Assembly (NCBI GenBank): GCA_003488145.1
Contig: DNMQ01000215.1
Span: 1-10,560, forward strand
Length of the DNA stretch: 10,560 bases
Source: Pseudomonas sp.
GTDB taxonomy: Bacteria; Pseudomonadota; Gammaproteobacteria; Pseudomonadales; Pseudomonadaceae
Reading direction: 5' to 3'
A program made the position numbers and the translations under genes. A model generated the notes under the pieces. It had not been told where the DNA came from and did not search any database. It worked only from the letters and a program-made list of their open reading frames with translations. Of the stretch, positions 1 to 7,634 are shown piece by piece. Position 1 is the first letter of the stretch; each line of letters begins with the position of its first letter.

Positions 1-29
1 ATAACCGCAGGTAGCAGCAGACGTTTCAT
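1..29 (-). CDS. bamA: BamA outer-membrane protein assembly factor, 5' fragment only
   Basis: Only the first nine codons and two further bases are in the window, reading MKRLLLPAV from an ATG at 29-27. That is a plausible start of a Sec signal peptide (basic n-region, leucine-rich core). An AAGGA ribosome binding site lies about 6 nt upstream on the minus strand (near 36-40). The identification rests mainly on position: bamA directly follows rseP in Pseudomonas and enterobacteria, and Pseudomonas BamA begins MKRLLL. BamA is the beta-barrel core of the BAM complex, which folds and inserts outer-membrane proteins. The start lies 69 nt after the rseP stop, so co-transcription with rseP is likely. 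The fragment itself is too short to prove the family. Confidence 0.7.
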
Positions 30-67
30 GAAGTCCTTTCTTATTCAAACCTGATAAATGAACCGGC

Positions 68-99
68 GATTCGGCATGGCGACACTACGGATTCGGCAT
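68..99. repeat. 10-bp direct repeat in the rseP-bamA gap
   Basis: The decamer gattcggcat occurs at 68-77 and again at 90-99, a 22-bp start-to-start distance (about two helical turns). The second copy runs into the rseP stop codon at 99-101. The repeat is directly visible. Any role, such as a protein binding site upstream of bamA, is speculation; a local duplication is equally possible. Confidence 0.5.
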
Positions 100-1451
100 T
101 ACAGACGGCCAAGGTCATTGACCAGTGCAAGCAGCATCACCCCAACCACCAGGCTGATGCCGATCTGTACCCCCCATCCCTGTACCCGCTCCGACAGAGG
201 ACGTCCGCGGACCCACTCGACGAGATAGAAGAGCAGATGACCGCCATCGAGCACCGGGATAGGCAATAGATTGAGAACCCCCAGACTAATGCTCAGATAG
301 GCGAGGAAATTGAGGAAATCCCCTAGCCCCGACTGGGCAGAAGCGCCCGCCACTTTAGCAATGGTTATCGGGCCGCTCAAGTTTTTTACCGAGAGCTCCC
401 CGAAGAGCATTTTCTTCAGCGAATCGAGGGTCAGCAGGCTCATGGTCCAGGTGCGCCTTACGCCTTCGACCACCGCTTCAAGAGGACCGAAGCTGACTTC
501 GCGCAGCATTTCCGCTGGCCATTCACCACCTTCGACACCCGCCCCCAGATAACCGCGGCGCGCATCGCCTTCACCACGCGCGGCCAGCGTCAACGACACC
601 TCGAGTCGCTCACCGGAGCGCTCCACCTGCAGGGATACCGGCTCACCGGGCAGCACCTTGACTGCGTCGATCACCTGCTGCCAATCGTCCAGTGGCTGCT
701 GATCCATACTCAACAGGCGGTCACCGAGACGAATACCTGCGGCCTGCGCCGGGCCTTCAGGGTCCAACTGAGCGACCACTGGGACAATCTGAGGGCGCCA
801 GGGTCTGATTCCGAGCGAGGTGATCGGGTCCGGCTCCTCCACGCCTTTCAGCCAATTTTGCAACGGGATCTGCAAGTGCCGCTCGCCAGAACCGCCAAGC
901 TCTCGCACCGTCATATCGAGCTGACCGCTCTCGCCCAGGCGCCGTACCAACTGTAGATTGACCTCGGACCAGCCGCTGACTGGCTTGCCATTGACAGCAA
1001 CGATCTCCTGATCGACCGCCATCCCCGCCTGAGCAGCGAGACTGCCTGGCGCGACAGCACCGACAACAGGCCGCACCTGTTCGCTGCCAAGCATCGCCAG
1101 CAGCCAGAAGAACACCATAGCTAACAGGAAATTGGCCAACGGCCCGGCGGATACGATAGCGAAGCGCTGGTGGACGCTCTTGCGATTGAATGCACTGTCG
1201 AGCAAAGCGGGAGGCACGTCGCCCTCACGCTCGTCGAGCATCTTGACGTAACCGCCAAGCGGTATCGCAGCGATGACGAACTCGGTGCCCTGCCGGTCAT
1301 GCCAGCGAAGCAGCGGACTACCGAAGCCAACGGAGAATCGCAGCACCTTCACGCCACAGCGACGGGCAACCCAGAAATGACCGAATTCGTGAAAGGTCAC
1401 CAGCACCCCGAGCGCAACGAGGGTGCCGATGATCATGTAGAGCGCGCCCAT
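99..1451 (-). CDS. rseP: RseP site-2 intramembrane zinc metalloprotease
   Basis: RseP makes the second, intramembrane cut of the anti-sigma factor (RseA, or MucA in Pseudomonas), releasing the envelope-stress sigma factor (sigma-E/AlgU). The 450-residue product has the site-2 protease layout. TM1 (about 5-20) runs into the zinc motif HEFGH at 21-25. GGYVKM at 66-71 marks the membrane-reentrant loop. A second membrane segment lies near 98-120, and two PDZ domains lie at about 127-200 and 222-290. NLLPIPVLDGG carries the third zinc ligand, Asp402, and a last membrane helix lies near 428-446. The ATG at 1451 is chosen because GGAGGA lies just upstream and the length matches the family; an in-frame ATG at 1490 would add 13 unconserved residues. 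The gene follows dxr after 58 nt and precedes bamA, the usual gammaproteobacterial order. All catalytic residues are present. Confidence 0.97.
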   Translation of the reverse strand: MGALYMIIGTLVALGVLVTFHEFGHFWVARRCGVKVLRFSVGFGSPLLRWHDRQGTEFVIAAIPLGGYVKMLDEREGDVPPALLDSAFNRKSVHQRFAIVSAGPLANFLLAMVFFWLLAMLGSEQVRPVVGAVAPGSLAAQAGMAVDQEIVAVNGKPVSGWSEVNLQLVRRLGESGQLDMTVRELGGSGERHLQIPLQNWLKGVEEPDPITSLGIRPWRPQIVPVVAQLDPEGPAQAAGIRLGDRLLSMDQQPLDDWQQVIDAVKVLPGEPVSLQVERSGERLEVSLTLAARGEGDARRGYLGAGVEGGEWPAEMLREVSFGPLEAVVEGVRRTWTMSLLTLDSLKKMLFGELSVKNLSGPITIAKVAGASAQSGLGDFLNFLAYLSISLGVLNLLPIPVLDGGHLLFYLVEWVRGRPLSERVQGWGVQIGISLVVGVMLLALVNDLGRL

Positions 1452-1467
1452 ATTTTCCTCCGGGAGT

Positions 1468-1510
1468 GGGTCTGTGACGTTTCGCTGCAAGCCGCGAGGC
1501 CGGCAGACCC
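1468..1510. repeat. 7-bp inverted repeat spanning the dxr-rseP gap
   Basis: gggtctg at 1468-1474 is the perfect reverse complement of cagaccc at 1504-1510. The two arms enclose 29 nt and fill most of the 58-nt gap between the dxr stop and the rseP Shine-Dalgarno sequence. A 4-bp GCCG/CGGC helix could form inside. No T-run follows on the minus strand, so it does not look like an intrinsic terminator. It may fold in the mRNA between the two cistrons, but function is unknown and chance in GC-rich DNA is possible. Confidence 0.4.
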
Positions 1511-2700
1511 TATCGCCCGCGGCAGCTCAACCAGTGGCCGGCAGTTTCACGAGCCTGGTTGTCAGCTGCCAGTACATCTTCAAGGCAGACAGTCGGAACC
1601 GATGCCTCTCGATTCAACACGTCGTCGATGATACTCGCGATCTCGGTGAAGCGGATGCGTCGATTGAGAAAGGCGTCAACCGCCACTTCGTTCGCGGCAT
1701 TGAGCATCGCCGGCGCCGTACCACCGGTCTCCGCGGCCAGGCGAGCAAGCCGCAGACAAGGAAAGCGCAGGTTGTCCGGCGCCTGGAAATCCAGTCGCCC
1801 AATCTGCAACAGATCCAGCGCCGACACACCGGAATCGATTCGCTCCGGCCATGCCAGCGCATGCGCAATCGGCGTACGCATGTCGGGATTGCCGAGTTGC
1901 GCGAGCACCGAACCATCCACGTAGTCCACCATAGAGTGGATAACGCTTTGCGGGTGAATCACCACCTCGACCTGATCTGGTCGCGCGTTGAACAACCAAC
2001 AGGCCTCGATCAGCTCAAGCCCCTTGTTCATCATGCTGGCCGAATCCACGGAAATCTTGCGTCCCATCGACCAGTTGGGATGAGCGCAGGCCTGCTCCGG
2101 CGATACATCCGCCAGAAGCTGCGGCGCAATATCTCGAAACGGCCCGCCAGAAGCGGTGAGCAATATCCGCCGCACACCGACAGCACCAAGCCCACGGGCA
2201 TAATCGGATGGCAAGCATTGAAAAATCGCGTTGTGTTCGCTATCGATCGGCAGCAACACCGCATCGCTATCGTGCAGTGCCTGCATGAACAACGCGCCGG
2301 ACATTACCAGCGCTTCCTTGTTCGCCAGCAACACTCGCTTGCCTGCCTGCACGGCGGCGAGAGTCGGCTTCAGCCCAGCGGCACCGACGATTGCAGCCAT
2401 CACGACATCGACCTCGGGATGGCCCGCCACCTCGCTCAGACTGCCCTCGCCGCTCAGTACTCGAGTGGCAACGCCATCGGACTGCAACTGCCCCTGCAGC
2501 ACGCCGGCTTGCGCTTCATCACCGACCACTGCGTAGCTCGGACGATGCTTGAGGCAGAGCGAACGCAGGTCGGCGAGCCGGCTGAAGCCGGTCAGCGCAA
2601 ATACGCTATATCGATCGGGATGACGAGCGATGACATCCAACGTGCTAAGTCCGATCGAACCGGTCGCCCCCAGCACGGTTATCTGTAGAGGTCGCGTCAC
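1510..2700 (-). CDS. dxr: 1-deoxy-D-xylulose 5-phosphate reductoisomerase (Dxr/IspC)
   Basis: Dxr converts DXP to 2-C-methyl-D-erythritol 4-phosphate with NADPH and a divalent metal. This is the committed step of the MEP isoprenoid pathway in the cytoplasm. The 396-residue protein has the NADPH-binding GATGSIG loop at 11-17, LANKEALV at 125-132, and the metal ligands Asp153 and Glu155 in IDSEHN. The flexible catalytic loop region HPNWSMG lies at 207-213, and [10 protein letters not shown] at 220-229 carries the third acidic ligand. The start is taken as GTG at 2700, which makes a 4-nt GTGA overlap with the cdsA stop and gives the usual family length. An ATG at 2724 would add eight unconserved residues and overlap cdsA by 28 nt. 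The overlap suggests translational coupling to cdsA. Its isoprenoid product feeds UppS, encoded two genes upstream. Confidence 0.97.
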   Translation of the reverse strand: MTRPLQITVLGATGSIGLSTLDVIARHPDRYSVFALTGFSRLADLRSLCLKHRPSYAVVGDEAQAGVLQGQLQSDGVATRVLSGEGSLSEVAGHPEVDVVMAAIVGAAGLKPTLAAVQAGKRVLLANKEALVMSGALFMQALHDSDAVLLPIDSEHNAIFQCLPSDYARGLGAVGVRRILLTASGGPFRDIAPQLLADVSPEQACAHPNWSMGRKISVDSASMMNKGLELIEACWLFNARPDQVEVVIHPQSVIHSMVDYVDGSVLAQLGNPDMRTPIAHALAWPERIDSGVSALDLLQIGRLDFQAPDNLRFPCLRLARLAAETGGTAPAMLNAANEVAVDAFLNRRIRFTEIASIIDDVLNREASVPTVCLEDVLAADNQARETAGHWLSCRGR

Positions 2701-3512
2701 AGCACGCCCCAGCCAGCAAGCCAAAGAAGCACCGCAAAGATCGGAATGGCCCCGGTAAGACTGTCTATGCGATCCATTACACCGCCGTGCCCGGGCAGCA
2801 GCTGACTGCTGTCCTTGATGCCCGAGCTACGCTTGAACATGCTCTCGGTGAGGTCACCGATCACCGAGATCAACACCACCACCGCCGCACCCAGCAGCGC
2901 TAGCACCAGCTCTCGCACCGACCAGCCGCGGTAGATGCCAACCGCCAGCGTGATCAGCAGACTGGTCAACAGGCCACCTATCAGCCCCTCCCAGCTCTTG
3001 CCAGGACTGACCTGCGGTGCAAGCTTGCGCTTGCCGAACGTCTTGCCGGAGAAATACGCCCCGATATCCGCAGCCCAGACCAGAATCATCACGGCAAGGA
3101 TCAACCAGTTACCCAATGGCCATTGCTTGAGCACCACCAGTGCCTGCCACGACGGAAGCAGAATCGCCAGACCGATCACCAGACTGCCAGCGGAGCCACC
3201 CCAGAGACGACTGCTCTGCGGATAGGTCAACACCAGATAGGTTGCTGCCAGCCACCAGAGCACGGAGAGCGCCAACAGCCAGGGGGCCAGTGCCGGAAGT
3301 TGATACAGCACGGCAAGCAGCGCCACGACCAGCGCCGCATAAGCGATTCTCACCGGCTGGCCCGCGAATCCAGCCAACCGAGCCCACTCCCAGGCACCTA
3401 GCGCAACGACCAGCCCAATGAAGATGGCGAAAGCGAGTCCATGAAGGAGAAAGAACCCAATGATCGCGACGGGCAGAAGGATGGCGGCGGTGATGATGCG
3501 CTGCTTCAGCAT
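2697..3512 (-). CDS. cdsA: CdsA phosphatidate cytidylyltransferase
   Basis: CdsA condenses CTP with phosphatidic acid to give CDP-diacylglycerol, the branch-point precursor of membrane phospholipids, in the inner membrane. The 271-residue product is very hydrophobic, with roughly eight membrane segments (for example about 8-24, 27-42, 56-72, 76-95 and 109-127). It ends with the family signature at 224-250, where Ser224, Lys227, Arg228, Lys233, Asp234, His242-Gly-Gly, Asp247, Arg248 and Asp250 fit the CDP-alcohol cytidylyltransferase pattern. The ATG at 3512 overlaps the end of uppS by 7 nt, and an AAGG lies about 6 nt upstream of it. The stop overlaps the dxr GTG by 4 nt. The uppS-cdsA-dxr order implies coupled expression of lipid-carrier, phospholipid and isoprenoid functions. 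Confidence 0.97.
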   Translation of the reverse strand: MLKQRIITAAILLPVAIIGFFLLHGLAFAIFIGLVVALGAWEWARLAGFAGQPVRIAYAALVVALLAVLYQLPALAPWLLALSVLWWLAATYLVLTYPQSSRLWGGSAGSLVIGLAILLPSWQALVVLKQWPLGNWLILAVMILVWAADIGAYFSGKTFGKRKLAPQVSPGKSWEGLIGGLLTSLLITLAVGIYRGWSVRELVLALLGAAVVVLISVIGDLTESMFKRSSGIKDSSQLLPGHGGVMDRIDSLTGAIPIFAVLLWLAGWGVL

Positions 3513-4267
3513 TCGGCCTTGACCTCGCTTTCGACCTGTTCGCCCGTTTTGCCAAATCGCCGCTGTCGAGTGGCGAAATCGGCGAGCGCCTTACGCATGG
3601 CAACGTGCTTGAAGTCGGGCCAATAAAGATCGGAAAAATACAGTTCCGCATAGGCGAGCTGCCAAAGCAGGAAATTGCTGATGCGCCGCTCACCGCCGGT
3701 GCGAATGCACAGATCGGGCAACGGCATGTCGCCGGTCGCCAGATAGCTCTGAAACAGAGCAGGCGTAATTTCCGCCGGATTCAGACGCCCGGACTGCGCC
3801 TCGGCAGCCAAGTGCTGAGCTGCCTGAAGAATGTCCCACTGCCCACCGTAATTGGCGGCAACCTGGAGGACGAAACGATGATTGGCGGAAGTCATCTCTT
3901 CCACCTCCAGCATCGCGGCCTGCAATTCGGGATGGAAACGGGCACGATCGCCGATGATGCGCAGGCGAATGCCGTTCTCATCGAGCTTGCGCGCCTCACG
4001 CCGCAACGCCGACAGGAACAGTTCCATCAGCGCACCGACCTCGTCTGCCGGGCGCTGCCAGTTCTCGCTGGAGAACGCAAACAGTGTCAGTACCTCGACG
4101 CCAGAATCGGCGCAGACCTCAATCACGGCGCGAACCGCGTCGACACCGGCTTTATGCCCGGCCACACCGGGCAGCAAACGCCTCTTCGCCCAGCGATTGT
4201 TGCCATCCATGATGATCGCCACGTGACGGGGTACATTCCGCCCGGCGATCTGCCTGACCTTTTCCAT
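3506..4267 (-). CDS. uppS: Undecaprenyl diphosphate synthase (UppS/IspU)
   Basis: UppS is the cis-prenyltransferase that adds eight isopentenyl units to farnesyl diphosphate, giving the C55 carrier for peptidoglycan and O-antigen. The 253-residue product has the N-terminal signature HVAIIMDGNNRWAK at 15-28, including catalytic Asp21. FAFSSENW follows at 63-70. The C-terminal block LPDLCIRTGGERRISNFLLW begins at 183, with the diphosphate-binding arginines 189 and 195 and a conserved Glu208 in AYAELYF. The ATG at 4267 gives the family-typical length and MEK start. Its Shine-Dalgarno is weak (GAG, 7-9 nt upstream). A longer in-frame reading from TTG at 4324 adds 19 unconserved residues and passes through a T-rich stretch, so it is disfavoured. 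The gene lies 137 nt after frr and overlaps cdsA by 7 nt. Confidence 0.96.
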   Translation of the reverse strand: MEKVRQIAGRNVPRHVAIIMDGNNRWAKRRLLPGVAGHKAGVDAVRAVIEVCADSGVEVLTLFAFSSENWQRPADEVGALMELFLSALRREARKLDENGIRLRIIGDRARFHPELQAAMLEVEEMTSANHRFVLQVAANYGGQWDILQAAQHLAAEAQSGRLNPAEITPALFQSYLATGDMPLPDLCIRTGGERRISNFLLWQLAYAELYFSDLYWPDFKHVAMRKALADFATRQRRFGKTGEQVESEVKAEC

Positions 4268-4303
4268 GAACAACTCTACTTGCGCTAAAACACGCTGCGA
4301 ACC

Positions 4304-4329
4304 AAAAGAAAAAGCTGCAAGCAACAGCT
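4304..4329 (-). terminator. Weak intrinsic terminator-like hairpin between frr and uppS
   Basis: On the minus strand the sequence AGCTG, a 7-nt loop and CAGCT (4329-4325 and 4317-4313) is followed directly by TTTTTCTTTT (4313-4304). The T-run is good, but the stem is only 5 bp, or 6 with a G-U pair. It would at most attenuate transcription from frr into uppS. It lies about 75 nt after the frr stop and about 37 nt before the uppS ATG. Whether it works is inference. Confidence 0.4.
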
Positions 4330-4404
4330 CTGAGGCATCTGCACTGTCGCATCACGAACCGGTCCCCCGTTTCAGGACACGACAGCGGCGATTCGATGCC
4401 GGCC

Positions 4405-4962
4405 TTATACGGCCATCAGGTCGCCTTCTTTGGCTTCGAGGGCCTTGTCGATCTCGGCAACGTACTTGTCGGTTAGCTTCTGGACGTCATCCTGGCCGCG
4501 ACGTTCCTCGTCCTCGCTGATTTCCTTTTCCTTGACCAGATCCTTCAGCTGCGCGATCGCATCACGGCGGATGTTGCGCACTGCGACTCGGGCGTTCTCG
4601 GCCTCTGCGCGGGCCTGCTTGGTGTAGCCCTTACGGGTCTCCTCGGTCAGCGCGGGCATCGGCACACGAATCGTGGTGCCAGCGGTGGCCGGGTTCAGAC
4701 CCAGGTCCGAGGTCATGATCGCCTTCTCTACCGCCTGGATCATGCTCTTGTCGAACACTGTCAATGCCAGTGTGCGGGAGTCTTCGGCAATTACGTTGGC
4801 AACCTGACGCAGCGGAGTGTCGGAACCGTAATAGGAGACCATAACGCTATCGAGAATACTGGGATGTGCACGGCCGGTACGGATCTTGGCGAATGCATGG
4901 TCCAGCGACTCCAGGGTTTTCTTCATGCGCTCCTGCGCGTCTTGCTTGATCTCGTTGATCAT
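4405..4962 (-). CDS. frr: Ribosome recycling factor (RRF)
   Basis: RRF works with EF-G to split post-termination ribosomes so the subunits can be reused. The 185-residue length is exactly typical. The conserved N-terminal strand [11 protein letters not shown] lies at 28-38, followed by domain II, then SDLGLNP at 85-91 and [12 protein letters not shown] at 100-111. The long C-terminal helix of domain I includes RNIRRDA at 129-135, with the ribosome-contacting Arg132. It starts at ATG 4962, overlapping the pyrH stop as ATGA, which implies translational coupling to pyrH. No separate promoter is evident. pyrH-frr adjacency is conserved across most bacteria. Confidence 0.98.
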   Translation of the reverse strand: MINEIKQDAQERMKKTLESLDHAFAKIRTGRAHPSILDSVMVSYYGSDTPLRQVANVIAEDSRTLALTVFDKSMIQAVEKAIMTSDLGLNPATAGTTIRVPMPALTEETRKGYTKQARAEAENARVAVRNIRRDAIAQLKDLVKEKEISEDEERRGQDDVQKLTDKYVAEIDKALEAKEGDLMAV

Positions 4963-5702
4963 TCTTTCGATTCCTCGATCAGGGTTCCTTCAGCGCCACC
5001 TAGCACGATGTTGAGCAGGGCGCCGGGCTTGTTCATGTTGAAGACCCGCAGCGGCATGTTGTGGTCACGGCACAGACAGATGGCTGTCAGATCCATCACG
5101 CCAAGCTTGCGATCCAGCACTTCGTCGTACGTGAGCTCGGCGAATTTCTCCGCATTCGGATCCTTGAACGGATCTGCGGTGTAAACACCATCGACCTTGG
5201 TGGCCTTGAGCACGACATCCGCCTGGATCTCGATCGCACGCAGACAGGCGGCCGAGTCGGTGGTGAAGAATGGGTTGCCGGTACCGGCGGAGAAAATAAC
5301 CACCTCGCCGGTCTTCAAATGACGCATCGCCTTGCGACGGTCATAGTGATCAGTCACGCCGACCATGGAAATGGCAGACATGACCAGCGCCGGGATGTTC
5401 GAACGCTCAAGCGCGTCGCGCATGGCCAGCGCGTTCATCACAGTGGCCAGCATACCCATATGGTCGCCGGTGACGCGATCCATACCGGCCGCCGACAGCG
5501 CAGCACCACGAAAGAGGTTGCCACCACCGATGACCAGTCCGACCTCGACGCCGATGCCCACCAACTGGCCGACTTCCAGAGCCATACGGTCAAGGACCTT
5601 GGGATCTATGCCAAAGTCTTCGGAGCCCATCAGGGCCTCGCCGCTCAATTTGAGCAGAATGCGTTTATAGCGAGGATTGCGTGCACTCATCTGCTGAGCC
5701 AT
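4959..5702 (-). CDS. pyrH: UMP kinase (PyrH)
   Basis: PyrH phosphorylates UMP to UDP with ATP and is the bacterial, amino-acid-kinase-fold enzyme, typically hexameric and controlled by GTP and UTP. The 247-residue product shows KLSGEAL at 18-24 (phosphate binding), the glycine loop [11 protein letters not shown] at 57-67, GDHMGMLAT at 79-87, [12 protein letters not shown] at 141-152 and KATKVDGVY at 166-174. These are in the usual order and spacing. The ATG at 5702 has AGGAG about 11 nt upstream, a slightly long spacing. It is separated from tsf by 200 nt containing a GC-rich hairpin, so it may have its own promoter in 5703-5846, but I could not find a convincing -35/-10 pair there. It overlaps frr by 4 nt. 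Confidence 0.98.
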   Translation of the reverse strand: MAQQMSARNPRYKRILLKLSGEALMGSEDFGIDPKVLDRMALEVGQLVGIGVEVGLVIGGGNLFRGAALSAAGMDRVTGDHMGMLATVMNALAMRDALERSNIPALVMSAISMVGVTDHYDRRKAMRHLKTGEVVIFSAGTGNPFFTTDSAACLRAIEIQADVVLKATKVDGVYTADPFKDPNAEKFAELTYDEVLDRKLGVMDLTAICLCRDHNMPLRVFNMNKPGALLNIVLGGAEGTLIEESKE

Positions 5703-5736
5703 TGGCGTGTTATCTCCTGCGGCGTGCTGTGATCAA

Positions 5737-5792
5737 GTCTGAATGACTCAGACCAAAAAATATCTGCGCTTTGACAGCTCAACCCGGGGTTG
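5737..5792. repeat. Two small palindromes in the pyrH upstream region
   Basis: gtctga (5737-5742) and tcagac (5748-5753) form a 6-bp inverted repeat around a 5-nt loop. A second near-perfect palindrome, caaccc-g-gggttg, lies at 5780-5792. Both fall between the end of tsf and the start of pyrH and could be mRNA hairpins or operator-like sites. The symmetry is visible in the sequence; a role is not. Confidence 0.4.
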
Positions 5793-5846
5793 GTGCCAGG
5801 CGATGACTATATCGTGACAAAAAAACAATTCCGCTGCCCAATTCGA

Positions 5847-5882
5847 CAAAGAGGCCGCGCGCGTGAGCGGGCAGCCTCTTTG
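5847..5882 (-). terminator. Probable terminator hairpin after tsf
   Basis: caaagaggc at 5847-5855 pairs perfectly with gcctctttg at 5874-5882, giving a 9-bp stem around an 18-nt GC-rich loop that can pair further internally. It lies 20 nt past the tsf stop. The U-run on the minus strand is only the UUUG at the base of the stem. A T7 run occurs about 20 nt further on (5825-5819), too far to be part of a standard terminator. Partial termination or 3'-end protection of the rpsB-tsf message is the likely role. Confidence 0.6.
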
Positions 5883-5902
5883 CCAGAACCACCGAAGCGG
5901 CC

Positions 5903-6766
5903 TTATTTCTTGGTCGCAGCGACCTGAGCAGCAACTTCGGCAGCAAAGTCGACTTCGGCCTTCTCGATACCCTCGCCTACTTCGTAGCGAACAAAGGATA
6001 CGATTTCGGCACCAGCTTTCTTGGCCAGCTCACCAACCTTGATTTCCGGGTTCTTGACGAACGCCTGCTCAACCAGGCTAGCTTCGGCCAGGAACTTGTT
6101 GATACGGCCCTTGACCATGTTCTCGACGATGTTTTCCGGCTTGCCGGCGATCTTGTCGGCATTGAGCTGCAGGAAGATTTCCTTTTCCTTGGCAACCAGC
6201 TCTTCGGAAACATCAGCCGGGCTCAGAACCGCAGGATTGCTGGCAGCCACGTGCATGGCGATATCCTTGGCCAGCTCGGCATCGCCACCCTTCAGGGTGA
6301 CCAGCACACCGATGCGGTGACCGTGCAGATAAGCACCAACCACCTCACCTTCCACTGCGGTCAGGCGACGGATGTTGACGTTCTCGCCGCACTTGGCGAC
6401 CAGCGCTTCGCGCGCGGATTCACGAGAAGCGATCAGCGGGGCCACATCGGTCAGCTTCTGCTCGAAGGCCTCGTCCAGGCTTTCCTTGACGAACGCCTTG
6501 AAGTCATCCTGCAGAGCCAGGAAGTCAGTCTGCGAGTTGACTTCGATGATCAGACCACGGCCACCCTCGACGCGAACGGCGATCGAGCCCTCGGCAGCGA
6601 TATTGCCTGACTTCTTGGCGGCCTTGATGGCGCCCGAGGCACGCATGTCGTCAATCGCCTTTTCGATGTCACCACCAGCGGCGACCAGAGCCTTCTTGCA
6701 CTCCATCATGCCCTGGCCGGTACGTTCGCGCAGTTCTTTGACCAAGGCTGCAGTGATTTCTGCCAT
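5903..6766 (-). CDS. tsf: Translation elongation factor EF-Ts
   Basis: EF-Ts is the nucleotide exchange factor that releases GDP from EF-Tu. The 287-residue product begins with the UBA-like N-terminal domain containing [16 protein letters not shown] at 12-27. The core contact motif follows as TDFLA at 80-84; Asp81-Phe82 are the residues that in E. coli push into the EF-Tu Mg2+ site. The duplicated core domains and the coiled-coil/C-terminal module follow to a lysine-ending tail. The ATG at 6766 is chosen because AGAGGA lies about 9 nt upstream and MAEITAALV is the family N-terminus; an upstream in-frame start at 6823 would add 19 unconserved residues. It lies 127 nt after rpsB, with a strong terminator-like hairpin between them, so its level can be set separately from S2. 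Confidence 0.98.
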   Translation of the reverse strand: MAEITAALVKELRERTGQGMMECKKALVAAGGDIEKAIDDMRASGAIKAAKKSGNIAAEGSIAVRVEGGRGLIIEVNSQTDFLALQDDFKAFVKESLDEAFEQKLTDVAPLIASRESAREALVAKCGENVNIRRLTAVEGEVVGAYLHGHRIGVLVTLKGGDAELAKDIAMHVAASNPAVLSPADVSEELVAKEKEIFLQLNADKIAGKPENIVENMVKGRINKFLAEASLVEQAFVKNPEIKVGELAKKAGAEIVSFVRYEVGEGIEKAEVDFAAEVAAQVAATKK

Positions 6767-6786
6767 GTTGGGAATCCTCTCGATTT

Positions 6787-6819
6787 GGTTTCTAAACCAC
6801 TCACCCAATACACGGGTGA
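6787..6819 (-). repeat. Small hairpins in the tsf leader
   Basis: Just upstream of the tsf Shine-Dalgarno there are two inverted repeats. One is tcaccc/gggtga (6801-6806 with 6814-6819, 7-nt loop). The other is ggttt/aaacc (6787-6791 with 6794-6798, only 2 nt at the centre). They sit between the rpsB-tsf terminator and the tsf start, and could shape or protect the tsf mRNA 5' region. Function is not established. Confidence 0.45.
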
Positions 6820-6833
6820 TCAATTCGCAAGAG

Positions 6834-6862
6834 ACAAAAAGGGGGCCTAGCCCCCTTTTTGT
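6834..6862 (-). terminator. Strong intrinsic terminator/attenuator between rpsB and tsf
   Basis: acaaaaagggggc at 6834-6846 pairs perfectly with gccccctttttgt at 6850-6862 around a 3-nt loop, a 13-bp stem. On the minus strand it reads A-run, G-run, loop, C-run, then TTTTTGT, the ideal form of a Rho-independent terminator. It lies about 30 nt after the rpsB stop. Because the A and T runs are symmetric it could also act on plus-strand antisense transcripts. As tsf has no obvious promoter of its own, partial read-through (attenuation) is the likely mode, as reported for the rpsB-tsf junction of E. coli. Confidence 0.9.
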
Positions 6863-6893
6863 TCATCGGGTGTCACGCTGCAGTGCGCCGCAC

Positions 6894-7634
6894 TCAGCCC
6901 TGAGCCGCTTCGGAAGCCACTTCCTCGACGAACTCGTCAGCGCCACCGGCACCGTTCTGGCGACCGCGCAGAACAGCGTCAGCCATGGAGCCGAGGTAGA
7001 GTTGCACGGCACGGATGGCGTCATCATTACCGGGAATGATGTAGTCGACGCCTTCCGGGCTGCTGTTGGTATCGACGATGCCGATGACCGGAATACCCAG
7101 CTTGTTGGCTTCGGAGATAGCGATGCGCTCGTGATCGACGTCGACGACGAACATGGCGTCCGGCAGGCCGCCCATATCCTTGATACCACCCAGGCTGCGC
7201 TCGAGCTTCTCGAGATCACGGGTACGCATCAGAGCTTCTTTCTTGGTCAGCTTCTCGAAAGTACCGTCCTGGGACTGCCCTTCCAGCTCACGCAGACGCT
7301 TGATGGAGGCGCGGATGGTCTTGTAGTTGGTCAGCATGCCACCCAACCAGCGATGATCGACGTACGGCGAGCCACAACGAGCAGCTTCTTCGCGAACGAT
7401 CTTGCCGGCGGAACGCTTGGTGCCAACGAACAGAATCTTGTTCTTGCCTGCAGCCAGCTTCTCAACGAAACGCAGCGCGTCGTTGAACATCGGCAGGGTT
7501 TTTTCCAGGTTGATGATATGGATCTTGTTGCGCGCGCCGAAAATGTATTTATCCATTTTCGGATTCCAGTAACGGGTCTGGTGGCCGAAGTGCACACCGG
7601 CCTTCAGCATATCGCGCATAGTGACTTGAGACAT
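6894..7634 (-). CDS. rpsB: 30S ribosomal protein S2
   Basis: S2 is a late-assembling 30S protein that binds near the head-body junction and is needed for S1 docking. The 246-residue product opens with [20 protein letters not shown] (1-20), the first S2 signature. It continues with [20 protein letters not shown] (24-43), then LFVGTKRSA at 68-76 and WLGGMLTN at 96-103. The second signature [19 protein letters not shown] lies at 158-176, and [20 protein letters not shown] at 187-206 completes the fold. The ATG at 7634 has GAGGA about 7 nt upstream. The reading frame stays open upstream to 7718, but that part lacks conservation and lies in the structured leader. Regulation is probably by S2 autorepression through the leader and by growth-rate control at the promoter at 7766-7774. 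Confidence 0.98.
   Translation of the reverse strand: MSQVTMRDMLKAGVHFGHQTRYWNPKMDKYIFGARNKIHIINLEKTLPMFNDALRFVEKLAAGKNKILFVGTKRSAGKIVREEAARCGSPYVDHRWLGGMLTNYKTIRASIKRLRELEGQSQDGTFEKLTKKEALMRTRDLEKLERSLGGIKDMGGLPDAMFVVDVDHERIAISEANKLGIPVIGIVDTNSSPEGVDYIIPGNDDAIRAVQLYLGSMADAVLRGRQNGAGGADEFVEEVASEAAQG

Noticed and set aside
1474..2688. A 404-codon open frame on the plus strand, antisense to dxr.
   Set aside because: It mirrors dxr over nearly its full length, its protein is rich in Arg, His and Gln with no domain I recognise, and it has no clear ribosome binding site. Long antisense frames are expected opposite GC-rich genes.
4268..4324. A longer uppS starting at TTG 4324.
   Set aside because: The added residues are unconserved and encoded by the T-rich hairpin region; the ATG at 4267 gives the normal family length.
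5771..5776. A perfect TTGACA (-35 consensus) on the plus strand in the tsf-pyrH gap.
   Set aside because: No -10 hexamer occurs at 16-18 bp, and the only downstream plus-strand frames are antisense shadows.
5777..5798. A sigma-54-like TGGCAC ... TTGAGC pair upstream of pyrH on the minus strand.
   Set aside because: The spacing between the elements is 10 nt rather than about 5, and the second element is not TTGCA, so it does not fit a -24/-12 promoter.
6767..6823. A longer tsf starting at 6823.
   Set aside because: The extension is not part of EF-Ts, and MAEITAALV has its own AGAGGA ribosome binding site.
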